Below, piece by piece: positions 36,998 through 49,420 of a stretch of DNA of 64,000 bases. The stretch spans positions 93,562 to 157,561 of the forward strand of contig MNCI01018369.1 in NCBI GenBank assembly GCA_015680685.1, written 5' to 3'. The notes beneath the pieces are model-generated. The model did no database searches. It was not told where the DNA came from and was given only the letters and a program-made list of their open reading frames with translations. A program made the translations under genes and the position numbers. Each line of letters opens with the position of its first letter. Within the stretch, counting starts at the first letter, position 1. Origin of the DNA: Gnetum montanum. Its lineage: Eukaryota; Streptophyta; Gnetopsida; Gnetales; Gnetaceae.

Positions 36998-37612
36998 GTG
37001 CTTCAAACTAAGATGATAGGCAATCCACCCCTAGCTCCTCTAGTTAGTAATCCCTTTAACTTTGTGAACTATCATGCCATCCTTAAATTCCTAAAAAAAA
37101 TTAATTTGTTCTTTGATCCTACATCTCCTACTAGTAATGCACACAAACATGTGAAATGCTTTCAAATCCTACTAGGTATCTATAATATCACTGACAACGA
37201 TATGCATATAGAGTTTTTGTAACTATATTTAGAAGTAAAACCACACAATGGTTTCTTATGCTCCCTAATGCTTTTATTAATTTATGGCTAGACTTTAAGA
37301 ATAAGTTCTTACTCTAATTTAACAAATTTACTAGTCTCATCTTAGCCTCAAGTAACTTAATGAGTTTAAAAAAACTACTTAGGGAAAATATTTGTGACTA
37401 TAATCTAAGATTTCTTCCTCAACTAGCTTATGTGCCAAATGAGATGTGTCCTCACCCTAATGGCATTTTTAAATTTTACCTCTCCACCATTGATCTATTC
37501 TTTGCCTATGCCATTAAATCTAACCATAATATCATAAAATTATAGAAAGCAATGGCTAAAGCTATTGAACTAAAATGAGTTACCTTAATGAATAGACTTC
37601 AAACTCAATTTG
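36998..37612 (+). pseudogene. gag: gag of element E (decayed, interrupted by D)
   Basis: Open pieces at 36998-37222 and 37360-37545 in one conceptual protein. Motifs: His-x2-Lys-Cys-Phe-Gln-Ile-Leu-Leu-Gly, then Glu-Val-Lys-Pro-His-Asn-Gly-Phe, Trp-x-Asp-Phe-Lys-Asn-Lys-Phe, Leu-Arg-Glu-Asn-Ile-Cys-Asp-Tyr-Asn-x-Arg-Phe and Met-Cys-Pro-His-Pro-Asn-Gly. This is the usual order of a Ty3 gag core (Trp...Leu-Pro...Trp...Phe...Lys-Phe; Leu...Glu-Asn-Ile...Tyr...Arg-Phe). It is clearly distinct from the gag of A, B, C, D and G. It runs into the left target duplication of D and continues at 47463. Confidence 0.55.
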
Positions 37613-37617
37613 GGATG
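37613..37617. other. Target-site duplication of element D (ggatg), left copy
   Basis: ggatg, repeated without change at 47458-47462 directly after the other LTR. Confidence 0.9.
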
Positions 37618-38442
37618 TGATGAGTGGTGAGGTACCCCTATTCCCAACCATACGACACTAAGGTGTTTACGCATGATATAGTCGAATTCCATGGACCTAT
37701 AGTTTTCTAGTACACTAGTTCTTCTAGGAAGTGAAATGGGCGGTGAGAACATTCGTTGTCTTTCCAGCTACACTTGTGAAGCTCAAGGGTATGGTTTAAT
37801 TGTAATTGAGGTACATGATTTTTTATCTTTTATGTTTTATAAATTTAATCTCCTATAACAAAAATAAAAGGTAAAGTACTTGGAGATCTAATTCATCTAC
37901 TGCCTAGCTAGCCTAACATAAGTAACCACCCCACTTTCCTAGACACATCCTGAACACATATAGTGCTATTGGGCTACCAAACATTAAGCGTTGCTAGGTT
38001 ACCAAGTACTATATGTATGCTCGAAGTGGTTATGCTTATGTTCATTAACAACTAAAAATTAATTACTTGATTGAAATGCAGTAAAGTAAAGTACATTACA
38101 AAAAACATTAATCTATTCTCAATGCTTCAAGGATTGTCAAAAAAGTTTATTTTTATTCCTGCCACACTGCTACACTCAGGTACTTCAGTGTTCGAACAGA
38201 GAACCATACACACTTAGACTCCTTCTACAGGCACTCAAAAAATATTCCAACTTTGGAGAAAATAAACTGCAAGAGCTTCACTATTTTAACTAGAAACTGC
38301 AAAAACTAATGCCAAATTAGAACCCCAGGAATTATATTTATAAGCTAGTGTATACTCCTTAACGTCGGATACTCGACATCGCATTTGGGCTCTAACATCA
38401 AATACCCAACATTAAAGAAGACAAAAATAATGTGATTCATCA
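37618..38442 (-). repeat. Element D 3' LTR
   Basis: 825 bp, TGATGA...TCATCA; partner 46630-47457. A TATA-like box (minus strand tataaata) lies near 38334-38342, and the outer U3 contains repeated 'gacatcg / aacatcaaatacccaacatt' units. Confidence 0.9.
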
Positions 38443-40330
38443 TACCTCGACAATTGAATGAAAACTTGTCCTCAAGTGAAGAAGGGGAGGAACAAGTTCT
38501 TTACAGCATATTAGGTAGGTATGGGATTATTGACTGACATATAAATTGACTCAGATGGAATAGAAAAACTCTAAGTGCCCAAGTGTATAGAGATACAACC
38601 TTTATAAAATTGGGTGTTCATGATAAGAAAAGGGAACACCTTGGATAGCACTAACATCCAACACTTCTTAGTAGCAAAAGAATGAGAGAGAGAAGATCCA
38701 ATGATCATGAACGATCCTCATTGTGTGGTACTACCACATCATCCTTGGTGAATATAGTCCCACTTCTAGCCCATGCTTCCCACTGTAATCACAATAGAAT
38801 CATCAATTAGTATGCAATGAGTAACACAATAATTAAATGCCTTGTCTCATCGGTGGTTACACTCAGCTAGGGTATGATTATGATAGATTGATTCCTTGAG
38901 TAGTGTTAGTAGGAAGGCTAACAAATAGGGTAAAATAGATAAGTGCTCCATTGAATTTGAAAGAGTTTGACACAAAAAAATATTTGAAGAGGGTGTAAGA
39001 ATTCACAACAATAAAAAGGAAAGTTCACTAAAAAATGTTATGAAGATGTGCACAATTGGATTTCATTGATGGGGTAAACAAAAAGAATGTGATTGTAAGA
39101 GTGTCTAAGGGTAAAGAACTTAATTAACCCAACCAAAAGATATGTAAGTGGGTCCTCCCCAAAGCAAGCACAGACCTTTTATGCCCTTGCATAACTTCAA
39201 ACCAAAGATTCTATGGGCTCCATGGATGATTAATTATAGAAGGTTAAGTACAAAAACCTGGAATAACTAACTAAGAATTTCAACACATCAAACCAAGACA
39301 TCAAACAAGAACATGAAACTAACAATGAGGTGAGACATGGAAAGCATAGATAAATGAGAGAGAGTGTGGAATGAAGTTCCTAATTAGGGTCACATGAATC
39401 CCCTTATAAATTTTGTGGTTAAATGACTTGATAGGATCCATCCTTAGTCCAGACCAAAACCAACCATGTTTAGTGACTTTGCATCATAATTCTAAGACTA
39501 GTCCATCCCCTAAAACACAAGAGTGCTCTCATAGAACCACCTTTGTTCCTCATTAGAGAAGAAAATAGAAGTAGGAAGTGAGGAAGGGCCTTAGTTAGAG
39601 GGGACTAATCCCATAACTAGTGCTTGTAGCCCATTTATTTTGTCTAAGGGATGTGCTTTGAATTCTCATCATTTTTTTTGATGAGAACCACACCATGCAA
39701 AGACTTATTTAACTTCCTTTTATTGGTCAACATGGAATGGTAAGAAATCCATGAAAACACACATTCACCCAGGCAAACAGAAAGGTACAAAGAATAAAAA
39801 ATCCCCTTGAAGCCACACCTTGTTCAAACCTTTGAATCCTTTCCAATTCTAGAAACTATCAAAGTCACAAATTTGTTAAAGTTTTATTAATGAAAAAGGG
39901 ATTGGATGTTTCGAGAACAAGGAAAGCCATAGAGTTTGTGGTTAGGTGGATGTTGTGGACTCACTACTTGTTGCATGAAAAAAAAACCATGTCCTAATCA
40001 TCCATTATGAAATTCAAAGCCAGAAACCAAACACCAACAATCAAATAACAAAAATAGTACATACCACCATCAATCAACGCATTACTACTATACTTGGCAC
40101 TTATTAACAAAAAGTTAGAAAATCATACCAAAATAAAATAAAATATAAAAGAAGGTGTAAAATATCTAAGAAATAGAAAAAGTACTAATGATGGTGTAAA
40201 ACAAAAATTAGAAAATATTAATAACATAAAAACAAGAGAATGTAAAATAATGAATGTGTAAAACAAAAATTTGTAAAACAAAAAATTGAAAAACTAAGGA
40301 GCTACTTATATGGTTAACATGGATGGCAAT
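38443..40330 (-). other. Element D polypurine tract and post-pol spacer
   Basis: The family segment 'gaggacaagttttcatt' precedes the LTR on the minus strand (38474-38455), although the G-run is eroded. The rest is about 1.9 kb of non-coding spacer alignable to those of C, G and B. The open frame 40208-40399 is only the integrase end running into the spacer. Confidence 0.7.
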
Positions 40331-43300
40331 CTCCCCCACAACTAAGTTAAAATGAGGAGACCCAAAATATGGAGCATGGTTGTCCATCCAATGAGGCATT
40401 TTTTATATTTGCTAGCTTATGCTCATGGAAAGGTTTGATTTGCTGGATGTTAACTAGTTATTTCTTGTTTGGGCTCTTAGATTGGTAGATCATCATGGTT
40501 GTAGAAGGAAAATTTTTATAAATGATGTAAGGTCCTTTCCACAATGTTTGAAACTTACTTTGTTAAGGTACGTGTGTGGGTTTCTAGTAGAGAACCTTAT
40601 CTCCCAATTGAAATCTAACTTTTCTAATTTTAAGGTCATGATGCTTTTTGTTGTAGGCCTTGTGAAACTCGTTAGATGATAGGGCTACAAATCGATTTTT
40701 GTCTAGCAAGTTGAGATTCATTAGTCTTCCTTTTTGTGCTATACTCAAGTCAAGGTCGAGGTCACATGCTGTTGAAAGTGTACGGAGCATGGATTGAATA
40801 GGAAGTATTGATAATTTTCCACACACAAGCTCATAGGGAGAGTAGCCTATAGGAAGTTTCCATGTTGAACAGTAGGCCCAAAGGGAATCATTGAGTTTTG
40901 TGCTCTAGTCTTTCCTATATTTGCTAATAGTTCTTATCAAAATCCTTGTGATTTTCCTATTGGTAACCTCAACTTGACCATTGGCTTGGGGGTGGTATGG
41001 TGTTGTGAGTTTATGCTCAACCCCCAAGCATTGCTTGAGTTTCTGAAAAGTAGTGCCTATAAGGTGAGTTCCATTATCAAAAATTAATGCATGTGGCACA
41101 CCAAACATGTTTACAACATTTTTTTGTACAAACCAAGTAGTAGTAGAAGATGTACAATCAATGATGGCTACTACTTCTACCCATTTTGTATAATACTTAA
41201 CAACAACTATGATGTACACCTTTCCATTTGACATGGATGTGATGGGCCCATGAAATCAATGCCTCAAATGTCAAAAGGTTTTAGTGGTTGAATCCATTGT
41301 TGAGGTTCCTCCATTCAAGTAGTCATTACACCATCTTGTTGGCATCATTTACAAGAGCAGACATAATGGTGAGCATCCCTAAATATTGTTGGCCAATAGT
41401 ACCCTAGCATTAGGATTTTAATGATCATGTGTCTCCCAGCATAGTGTCCTCCACAAGGACCTTCATGAACATCTTGAAGAACGCACAGTTGATCAACATC
41501 AGGGACACACCAACAAACTAGGCCATCAACGCACACTTTGTATAGGTGTCCATTGATCTCCATGAAGTGTTCTACTTGGTAAAGAAACTACTATTTCTTC
41601 TAGTGTTCCAACCCTTGTGGCATCTCCTGAGTGAGAAGATAGATGAGAATGTTATTATACCATTTAGGCTCATCGAGCAATGAGGACTTCATCAGGAAAC
41701 ATATCAAACAGTGGATTTTCTTCCTCTTTGTTGTTCCATCACAACTGAGACAAGTGATTAGTGACCATATTCTCAGTGCCCTTTTGATCTACCATCGTAA
41801 AATCAAATTCCTACAAGATCACAAGCCACTATATGACATGGGGACTCACCATTGGCTTGTTTATCAGGAAGCGAATGGCACTGTGGCCCATGGGTATGAA
41901 CACCTTGTATCTAAGCACATAATGCTTGAATTTCTCTAGAGCAAACATCATTTCCATCAACTCTTTTTCTATAGTGGTGTAGTTTAGTTATGCACCCATA
42001 ATGCTTCGACTAGCATAATGAATGTAGTATAGACATTTCTTATCATCTAATTATGTAAGCATATCTCCCAAGGCATAATTTGATGCATTCATCATGATAT
42101 GAAATGGTTTGGACTAATCAAGTTCTTGTAGGATTGGAGTTTCTACAAGTTTCTCTTTCTTGTGTTGAAATGCTTTTTCACATTCCATGATCTAGACAAA
42201 AGAAGCATCTTTCTTTGTTAGCTCCACCAATGGTTTTGTGATCTTAGAGAAATTCTCTATGAATCACCAGTAGTAGCTAGTATGTCCAAGGAATGATCAA
42301 ATATCTTTGATAGTTTTTGGTTGATGGGTTATTCCTTAATGACTCTTATTTTCTCAAGGTCTATCTCAATTCTTACTTATGATATTATATGCTAGAATAC
42401 AATGCCCTCCTGGACTATTAAGTGACTTTTTTGCAAATTGAGTCACAAGTTGGTTTCAACACATCATTTTAGCACTTGCTTAAGGTAGTCTAGGGCTTGC
42501 TCAAATGTAGCTCCATAAGTGAAGAAGTCACCCATGAAGACTTCCATACCACTACAAATCTATTGTTGAAAGTTGCTTAGAACTAGGCATTGGAATATAA
42601 CAGGAGCATTGCATAGACCAGATGGCATCTTGTGATATGCAAAAGTCCCCCAGGGACTCATGGATGTTACCTTTGCTTGGTCCTCTAGTACAATTGAATT
42701 TACTTATAGCCACTATAACCATCTACAAAATTGTAGTAGCAATGCCCAGATATTGTGTTTAGCACCTGATCAACAAAGGGCAATGGAAATGGTCCTTGAA
42801 TGTTGCCATATTTAGTAGCTAAAAACTAATATAGCCTTGCCACTTGCCACCTTTCTTTAGTAAAATTACGAGTGAACTAACCCACTCACTATCTGAAATG
42901 GGATAAATGAACCCCACCTTGAGGAGTTGCTTGATTTCCTCCTTAATGATTTGCTTCAATTTGGGGTTCAATCACCTATGAGGCTATCTTTTTGGCTTCA
43001 TGGTCAGATCAGTGTAGATGTGATGCTTGCATATCCTAGGATCAATTCCTATGAGTTTAGGATATAACCAAGCAAAAGCCCAACCATTTTTCAACTACCT
43101 TCAACAACATTTTTTTTCTATTCTGAAGCAAGATTTGCATTGATTATGACCAACTTCCTAATTTTCAAAAACACATATTCCATTCCAACCAATAGCATTT
43201 TCAACTCAAGGGGCTCTTGCTTGAAACTTTTAGGAATTTCCAACTCTTCCCAACAGGTATCATCATTTATCAAAGAGTTGGTGATGAATTTGCTCTAGTT

Positions 43301-43900
43301 CATTCATGCCTACAACATATGCACATGTCATGCTCTCAGTTGATTCCATGTAAAGTGTGCTACTCTCAGAATCAATGGTCAACCACTAGGTGTCCTCCTA
43401 TTTTGTGGTTGCTACATACAGAAATCATTGAATTTCTACTTTTGGTGCACACCACTTGCATGCAGAGATAGATGCTTATTTTATAGCCTAGAGTTTCTGC
43501 ACACAATTGCACCCTATATTGTTTTCTGTGATGCATGAAACTCTCTTCTTCTCAATCTTTCTAAATGCATTTTGGATATTTCCAAGGAAATATCTCTGAT
43601 ACCCATTTTGGCATCAACGATGCTTAGCCATGCCCTTCCCATGATGATTGGAAAATCCCCTTTGCAGTTCTCCACTTTGATCACTAGGAAATCAATAGGA
43701 TAAGACCACCCACAAACAGTGTTTACAATGTCTTCTACTAGTTCCAATGGAACAGTGATGGATTGGTCTACCAATTCTAATCTTATATTCCTCTTTTTGA
43801 GAAGAGGTAGGTTCCATGCAGTGTACATCTCATGAGAAATTAAATTGACATAAGAACCTGAGTCAAGAAAAGCTTTGCATGGTTCATTCCTAGCAATCTG
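40331..43900 (-). pseudogene. pol: pol of element D (decayed; integrase best preserved)
   Basis: Minus-strand enzymatic polyprotein. Protease: intact Asp-Ser-Gly-Ser at 43864-43853, continuing in the open frame 43828-43514. Reverse transcriptase about 43000-42040: the catalytic motif reads Phe-Met-Gly-Asp-Phe (42538-42524), so one catalytic Asp is lost. RNase H about 42030-41640. Integrase: open pieces 41563-41345 (zinc-binding half with His-Tyr...Gly-Tyr-Tyr-Trp-Pro-Thr and Cys-Ser-Cys), 41234-40905 (catalytic core with Asp-Asn-Gly-Thr-His and Tyr-His-Pro-Gln-Ala-Asn-Gly-Gln-Val-Glu) and 40826-40584. The integrase keeps the second Asp and the Glu of the DDE triad. The C-terminal domain shows no chromodomain. 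This is the best reference in the window for the integrase of B, C and G. Confidence 0.88.
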
Positions 43901-46507
43901 GAAATAAATGAGAGGACTTATAGGATTAACTAATTTTCTAGGAAGGTTTCTAGCACAGATTCAATTAGATACAATGTGAGTAAGCATTACCGTATGGATC
44001 CTAAGAAAATTTTGGTTTGAAGGGGACTCAAAGGAATTTGATACAAAGGAAGATGGAGGGATAAGGTTGTCAACTATAGGTGTATTTGAGGGCTTAGGCA
44101 AACTATGTGGTTGGAAAAAAGGTCTTTTCTTTGGTCAAGTCTTTGACCCATTCAATTGATAAACTGGTTGTAAGTTAACAACCCTAATAGCATTACATTG
44201 TTAGGGTTGAGCTGGTAGTTCACCTTGCATAGGTGGAGCAAGTGATAGCTATGTGAGTGGAGGAGGTACAAGAGGAGGATAAGGGTAAGAGGTCCCTTCT
44301 TTCATGTGGAGAATAAGTTCGATAATAATTAGAAGGATGGTAGTGTGATTGGAAAGTAGAAACGTGACTAGAGGAGTCACGTGGAGACAAGGGTTGTTGA
44401 ACATAGTAACCATATAGATCAGGTTGTCAATAAGGGTATTACTACCTTGGTGGTGCCAACACCCATGATTGTGGTTGTTGCCACTATTGATACTCCTCAT
44501 ATGATTGCAGTGGAGCTCCACTTGGATAATGCAATTGTTACTAGTGAAACTACCTAAATTTATCTTGAGGATAAGGTAATCTTCAAGATGTTTTCCTTTG
44601 TGTTAGTTGTGGATTCAAAGCATACACCCCAAACTCCCGTAAGTGTGACACAATGGGGCAACATCCCTTAGGATGTACATATTGGTAGATATCACACCCA
44701 CCATCATCATCTGATTCACTTTCCACAACCTCTTCTACTGCAACAATCTTGCCCTTACCTTTTTTATAAGCACTTTCAACTTCCTTGTGCCTTCTACGCT
44801 CACAATCACTACCTTTTTCTTTGGACTCTTTAGTAATTTTTAAAACAGCTTGGAATCTACTATCCATAGAGTCCCATAACTAATCAACATTGGTCATAAT
44901 TTTAGATTGCAATTTTTGGAGTGGCAAGGTTTTCCTATTCACCACCTCATCAAATGCAGATTTGTCCTCATTATTGTAGAATTGAACTCCCTCTTACAAA
45001 TGAAAGAATCACAGTTATATTCTTTTGCACTTTTTCTTTTTCTTAATTCCCTCTTCTCTTTAGTTACCTACTTGATTAATCTTGTATCTAGTGGACACTT
45101 AATTCTAAAAATCACCCATATGTATAGACAGCAAGGATTCTCCTTGTTTCTTATCAAAGCCCATCTACAATGTGGCAAATTTGATCCAGCTGAGAATAAC
45201 CATGACCAGGACATTTGTGCATTAAGAAATAGTATCAACCAATGGTGGCATCCAAGGGTTTGTGTGTTTCTTATTTCTATCCTTGGATTTTCCTTCTCAA
45301 GTTGGACACTTTGGAGAATGTTTGATATTTATGATTAAAAAATTCAAGCATGGTACTCCATCGTTTGATAGATTCCAACTCTAAGGACCAATGCCAATTC
45401 TTTATTTCTTTGATGAGCATCCTTAGAAATAACTTAAGTTTTTGCCACTCATTTTCTATATTCTACAAAGCACATGCATCTTGAAAAGCTTGGAGATGGT
45501 TCTATAGATTAGAGTTATATCCTCCTTCGAATCAAGGAATATTGTTTATGTCTAGCCTTTTAATTTGACTATCCTTCACATGCCTTGTTAGAATTTGTAC
45601 CACCTTTGCAATATTAAGCATACTTTGAGTAGCAAGCAAAGGCTCATTAAGGCTTTGATCATGGTGCCTATGATGCCCTCTACTACCCCTTTGTTCATGG
45701 TGATGTGCCTCTCTTAAATTTCCATGCCCTTGAACTTACTTTCCTAATGATCCCTTCAATCATTTTGGTCCCATTGGTCATTTTGGTCACCTCCGTCATT
45801 GTCTCACCTTCAATGGTTGCGATTAGAGCTAGAAGAAGAAGATGATGACGATGAAGAAAAAGAGGAAGAAGGACTAGCATCATCATGGTGCTTTCTAGCA
45901 CCACTGTAGCAATCTCAACCATGATCATGATCTTGTTTCTTGTCCTTATCCCTACCTTAACTTGATCCTCCATATCCTTCTTTGTCATTGGATGCATTTT
46001 TACCAAAACTAGAATCGTGAATTGTGGATTGCAAGTTCTAGTTTTGACCTCCTTCACTAAAGTCAAAGAAAGGAACTTCACTGAATGGAAAATCCCAAAA
46101 GAAGGATTCTCCACCACCTTGTTCATATAACAGGAATGGAGAATCATTAAATCTTTTTCCTTTCATAAATTCATAGCATTGTTCTAGTTGTCAATCCTAT
46201 AGACATTGTGCTTCAGTGAGATAATAATCTCTAGCATCAATATCTTACACACTACACTTAGCATGATGTTCCTAGAAATCCCATTGTATAAGAATTTTTT
46301 GGACCATTGTAGGAATGGATCGATCAAGTGGCAACATAATGTTATCCTCCATGTCATGCTACCACAACTATTCATCTTGATGTAGGATGAAGGTGAAATT
46401 TGATACATACTCATCAAGATTAGCATATACAATTCAATACTATTGAGGCACTGGCTGATAAGCTCTATTATACTTGGGCAGAGAATCACTCATGTGAAAA
46501 GAGACAT
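43901..46507 (-). pseudogene. gag: gag of element D (decayed)
   Basis: Minus strand. A start at 46507 is possible (Met-Ser-Leu-Phe), then the family motif Ala-Asn-Leu-Asp-Glu-Tyr-Val-Ser-Asn-Phe-Thr-Phe-Ile-Leu-His (about 46430-46380). The hinge at 46147-45695 is rich in basic and polar residues. The core at about 45600-45100 has Leu-Asp-Ile-Asn-Asn-Ile-Pro and Cys-Pro-Gly-His. The open piece 44867-44583 holds a Lys/Glu-rich linker, then Cys-Asp-Ile-Tyr-Gln-Tyr-Val-His-Pro-Lys-Gly-Cys-Cys-Pro (zinc knuckle with its second Cys mutated) and Val-Tyr-Ala-Leu-Asn-Pro-Gln. The Pro/Tyr/His-rich tail is 44521-44249. Stops and shifts throughout. Confidence 0.82.
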
Positions 46508-46611
46508 TTTATGTTAGAAAACTAAAAATAATAGTGTGCTTCTAAATACTGTTGTAGTAATCCTAAGATGGGATATGACTCTAAGGTTCATTCCAATGAT
46601 TTAAATAATTT

Positions 46612-46629
46612 CACTAGGAACGACATCAA
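46612..46629 (-). other. Primer-binding site of element D (tRNA-Asp type, eroded)
   Basis: Minus strand tgatgtcgttcctagtga, directly next to the 5' LTR; 13 of 18 bases agree with the general tRNA-Asp site. Confidence 0.6.
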
Positions 46630-47457
46630 TGATGAGCAACAAGGTATCCCTACACCCAACCATATGAATCACTAAGGCATTTACACACAATTCGGTCAAA
46701 TTCCATGGACCTATAGTTCTCTAATACATTAGTTCTTCAAGGAAGTGAAATGGGTGTTGAGAATGTTCATTGTCTTCCCAACTACACTTGTGAAGCTCAA
46801 GGGTATGGTTTAAGTGTAATTGAGGTACATGATTTTTTATCTTTTATGTTTTATAAATTTGATCTCCTATAACAAGAATAAAAGGTAAAGTAATTGAAGA
46901 TCTAATTCATCTATTACCTAGCTAACCTAACACAAGTAACTACCCCACTTTCCTAGACACATCCTAAACACATATAGTGCTGCTGGGCTACCAAACATTA
47001 AGCGTTACTAGGTTACCAAGTACTATATGTATGCTTAAAGTAGTCATGCTTGTGTTCATTAATGATTGGAAATTAATTGCTTAATTGAAATGCAGTAAAG
47101 TAAAGTGCATTAAAGAAAACATTAATCTATTCTTAGTGCTACAAGGATTGTCAAAAGAGTTCATTTTTATTATCATCACACTGCTACGCTTAGGTACATT
47201 AGTGTTCAAACAAAGAACCATACACACTTTGACTCCTTTTGCGAGCACTCAAAAAATATTCTAACTCAGGAGAAAATAAACTGCAAGAGCTTCACTACTC
47301 TGACTAGAAACTACAAAAACTAATGCCAAATTAGGAGCCCATGTGATATATTTATAGGCCAGTGTATACTCCCCCAACATTAGATACCCGACGTTGCATC
47401 TGGACTCTGACATCAGATACCAAACATTAGAGTGGATGAAAATAATGTGATTCACCA
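46630..47457 (-). repeat. Element D 5' LTR
   Basis: 828 bp partner of 37618-38442. TATA box tataaata on the minus strand at 47356-47349. The last bases are mutated (tgattcacca). Confidence 0.9.
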
Positions 47458-47462
47458 GGATG

Positions 47463-48499
47463 ATTAGTGTTAGTAATCCTATACAATCTAGTCCATTTCT
47501 CTTACAAACCTTACCATTGAATAATAGTTTATTTTCAATGTCTACATTTTTTCTAACATCCTAACCTATAAATAGTCTATTTCAAAACCCAATTTCCAGT
47601 CCTCCTCTACCATCAATACTGGTTTAAATGATGATCAATTAAACATTTTAATTCAATCCATCATAAATCCAAAAAAAATGTCTAATCCTAATGGAATGAC
47701 TAATCAAATAGAAAATTAGTAAAACCAAATCATCCAAATATTAACTTCACTTTAAAAACTTCTAAATGAAGTAGTGGATCTAAAGTGATATAATAGAAAA
47801 ATTTCTATAGAAATTAAAAAACTAGATAGATTAATCAATAATAATTATTGTTACCTTCATAATACTAGGTAACATTTTGAAAAAACTTTTCCTCACTTTT
47901 TAGCCTGGAGATAACTCTTAAAATGAACATGATAACAAGGCTTCAATTATGATTCTCAATATTTCTTATGAAAAGCATAATAAAGAAGTTGATTCATGTG
48001 AGCAAGTGATGATAAGTGATTCCAACCCACACAACACTCGCTACCGTAAACTTAGTGATATTATAAATATCACTCAATAATAATCTAAGAATAATACTTT
48101 TACAACTCTAAGCAAAAGAGTTCCTAGTCAAAATAACATGAATAACTAAATGGGATCTTCTCAAGTAAATATTTAACAATAATTAAATCCATCTTCTATA
48201 CTTAGAAGAATCTCACTTCAACATGAAATTAAAGATGAACACAAAGTTTATGATCTAGTTGAAGATTTAAAAAGAGTTTAAGCTAATATTTTAACATATG
48301 ATCTTTTACATCTTAATGAAATAAAAGATGTAATCAAAAAGGTGATTAATATTCCTAAAACTAACAAAGAAAAATCTCATGTGATTGAAAACAAGTTCAT
48401 TTTCTAAAAAGTCCAAATTCTTTATCAATACAAAATTCAGCAAGTTTTATTGTAAATAAGAAAGATCAACCTTCTTTTTTGGAGATCTCGATCATTTTA
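47463..48499 (+). pseudogene. Element E gag continuation and gag-protease linker
   Basis: With the ggatg duplication counted once, the frame leaving 37612 continues into 47463 with Ser-Asn-Pro-Ile-Gln-Ser-Ser-Pro-Phe. Beyond about 47800 the text is Asn/Lys-rich and stop-laden, and I cannot place motifs. Probably the C-terminal part of gag and a linker to protease. Confidence 0.35.
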
Positions 48500-49420
48500 G
48501 ATAAAAACATTTACAACTCTTAATTGTAAAATGTTTGGAGCACAAATGATACCACAAACAAGAAGTATCATACAACTTGATGAATCCAACATACCCATGA
48601 TGGGATAATTAAAAGGAGTGAAATTAAAACTAAATTAATACCCTACTTTCACATGTTAAATGGATATTTTAGTAGTTGATATGCAGTCAACTTATATTAT
48701 TCTTTTATTGTGAACTTTGGAAGCCCAATTTGGGGACTTCTTTAGATCAAATCTCTCAAAATTATTAATTCTTATTAAAGGAAAATCCAAATATGCTATC
48801 ATTTTCAAAGAACCTTTCTAGAAACATGTGGGAACAACTTCTAATCAATAGAATCAATTGCTACAAAACCAAAAAAATAATAATCTTTTTATCGGAGTTA
48901 TTGAAGTTGGACTTGGCAAGTATGTTATAAATGACAATGTAAGTGACATTTTAGAAATAAATCCTTTTACCTATACAAATTCTACATAATATTACCAAAA
49001 TTTTATATAATTTTAGGAAAACTATGAAGATACATTACCTTATCATCAACATGATAGGAAAACTTTCCTTTTTGATGATCCTCCATCATTAGAAAAAGAC
49101 AAAGATATAGTAGAGATTCTAACTATTGAAACATTAAAAAATGGGCCAATCTTTGATGATGATCATTGCTAGATTGACTAAAGAGTGAATTTTTTTTTAT
49201 TATACTAAATTAAGAACTTTGATATCGATAGTAGATGGTGCCTCTTTAAAGAAAGGATGTGGAGTCTAATCATGCTTATACCTCTTGTTAAGGTATCTAT
49301 CCTTAAAGTGGTTAATTTTACACAACCAATGACAAACTATGTAGTTGAGTATAAAGCACATATACATGGGATCAAGCTAGCTCAATATTATGACTGTTCT
49401 TGGAAATTACATAAAGCATA
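48500..49420 (+). pseudogene. pol: Element E protease and RNase H-like fragment
   Basis: Translation from about 48529 gives the C-terminal half of a retropepsin-like domain: Arg-Ser-Ile-Ile-Gln-Leu-Asp-Glu-Ser, Lys-Gly-Val-Lys-Leu-Lys-Leu, Met-Asp-Ile-Leu-Val-Val-Asp-Met-x3-Tyr-Ile-Ile-Leu-Leu, and Leu-Ile-Lys-Gly-Lys (48650-48840). Only about 350 bp later, 49213-49390 reads Ile-Val-Asp-Gly-Ala-Ser-Leu-Lys-Lys-Gly-Cys-Gly-Val and, after a shift, Met-Thr-Asn-Tyr-Val-Val-Glu-Tyr-Lys-Ala...Gly-Ile-Lys-Leu-Ala, the first two conserved blocks of RNase H (Asp-Gly-x-Ser...Gly and Asn-x-Ala-Glu-Tyr-x-Ala). Either reverse transcriptase was deleted or this is an additional RNase H domain placed directly after protease. 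Confidence 0.45.

Larger units (their letters stand above)
37618..47457 (-). mobile_element. Element D: complete Ty3 LTR retrotransposon without extra ORF
   Basis: Minus-strand element of 9840 bp with a perfect 5-bp target duplication (ggatg), inserted in the gag of E. Minus-strand order: 5' LTR 47457-46630, PBS 46629-46612, gag 46507-43900, protease about 43900-43514, reverse transcriptase about 43000-42040, RNase H about 42030-41640, integrase about 41590-40331, spacer 40330-38471, polypurine tract about 38462-38443, 3' LTR 38442-37618. Unlike A, B and C, there is no extra ORF between the spacer and the polypurine tract. Confidence 0.93.

Noticed and set aside
44907-45338. 143-codon plus-strand open frame, the second longest frame in the window
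   Set aside because: Antisense of the gag core of D; its length is by chance and the sister copies do not keep it open.
45695-46147. 150-codon minus-strand frame rich in Met, Ile, Thr and Glu
   Set aside because: Frameshifted reading of the gag hinge of D, comparable to 12727-13212 in B; not a separate gene.
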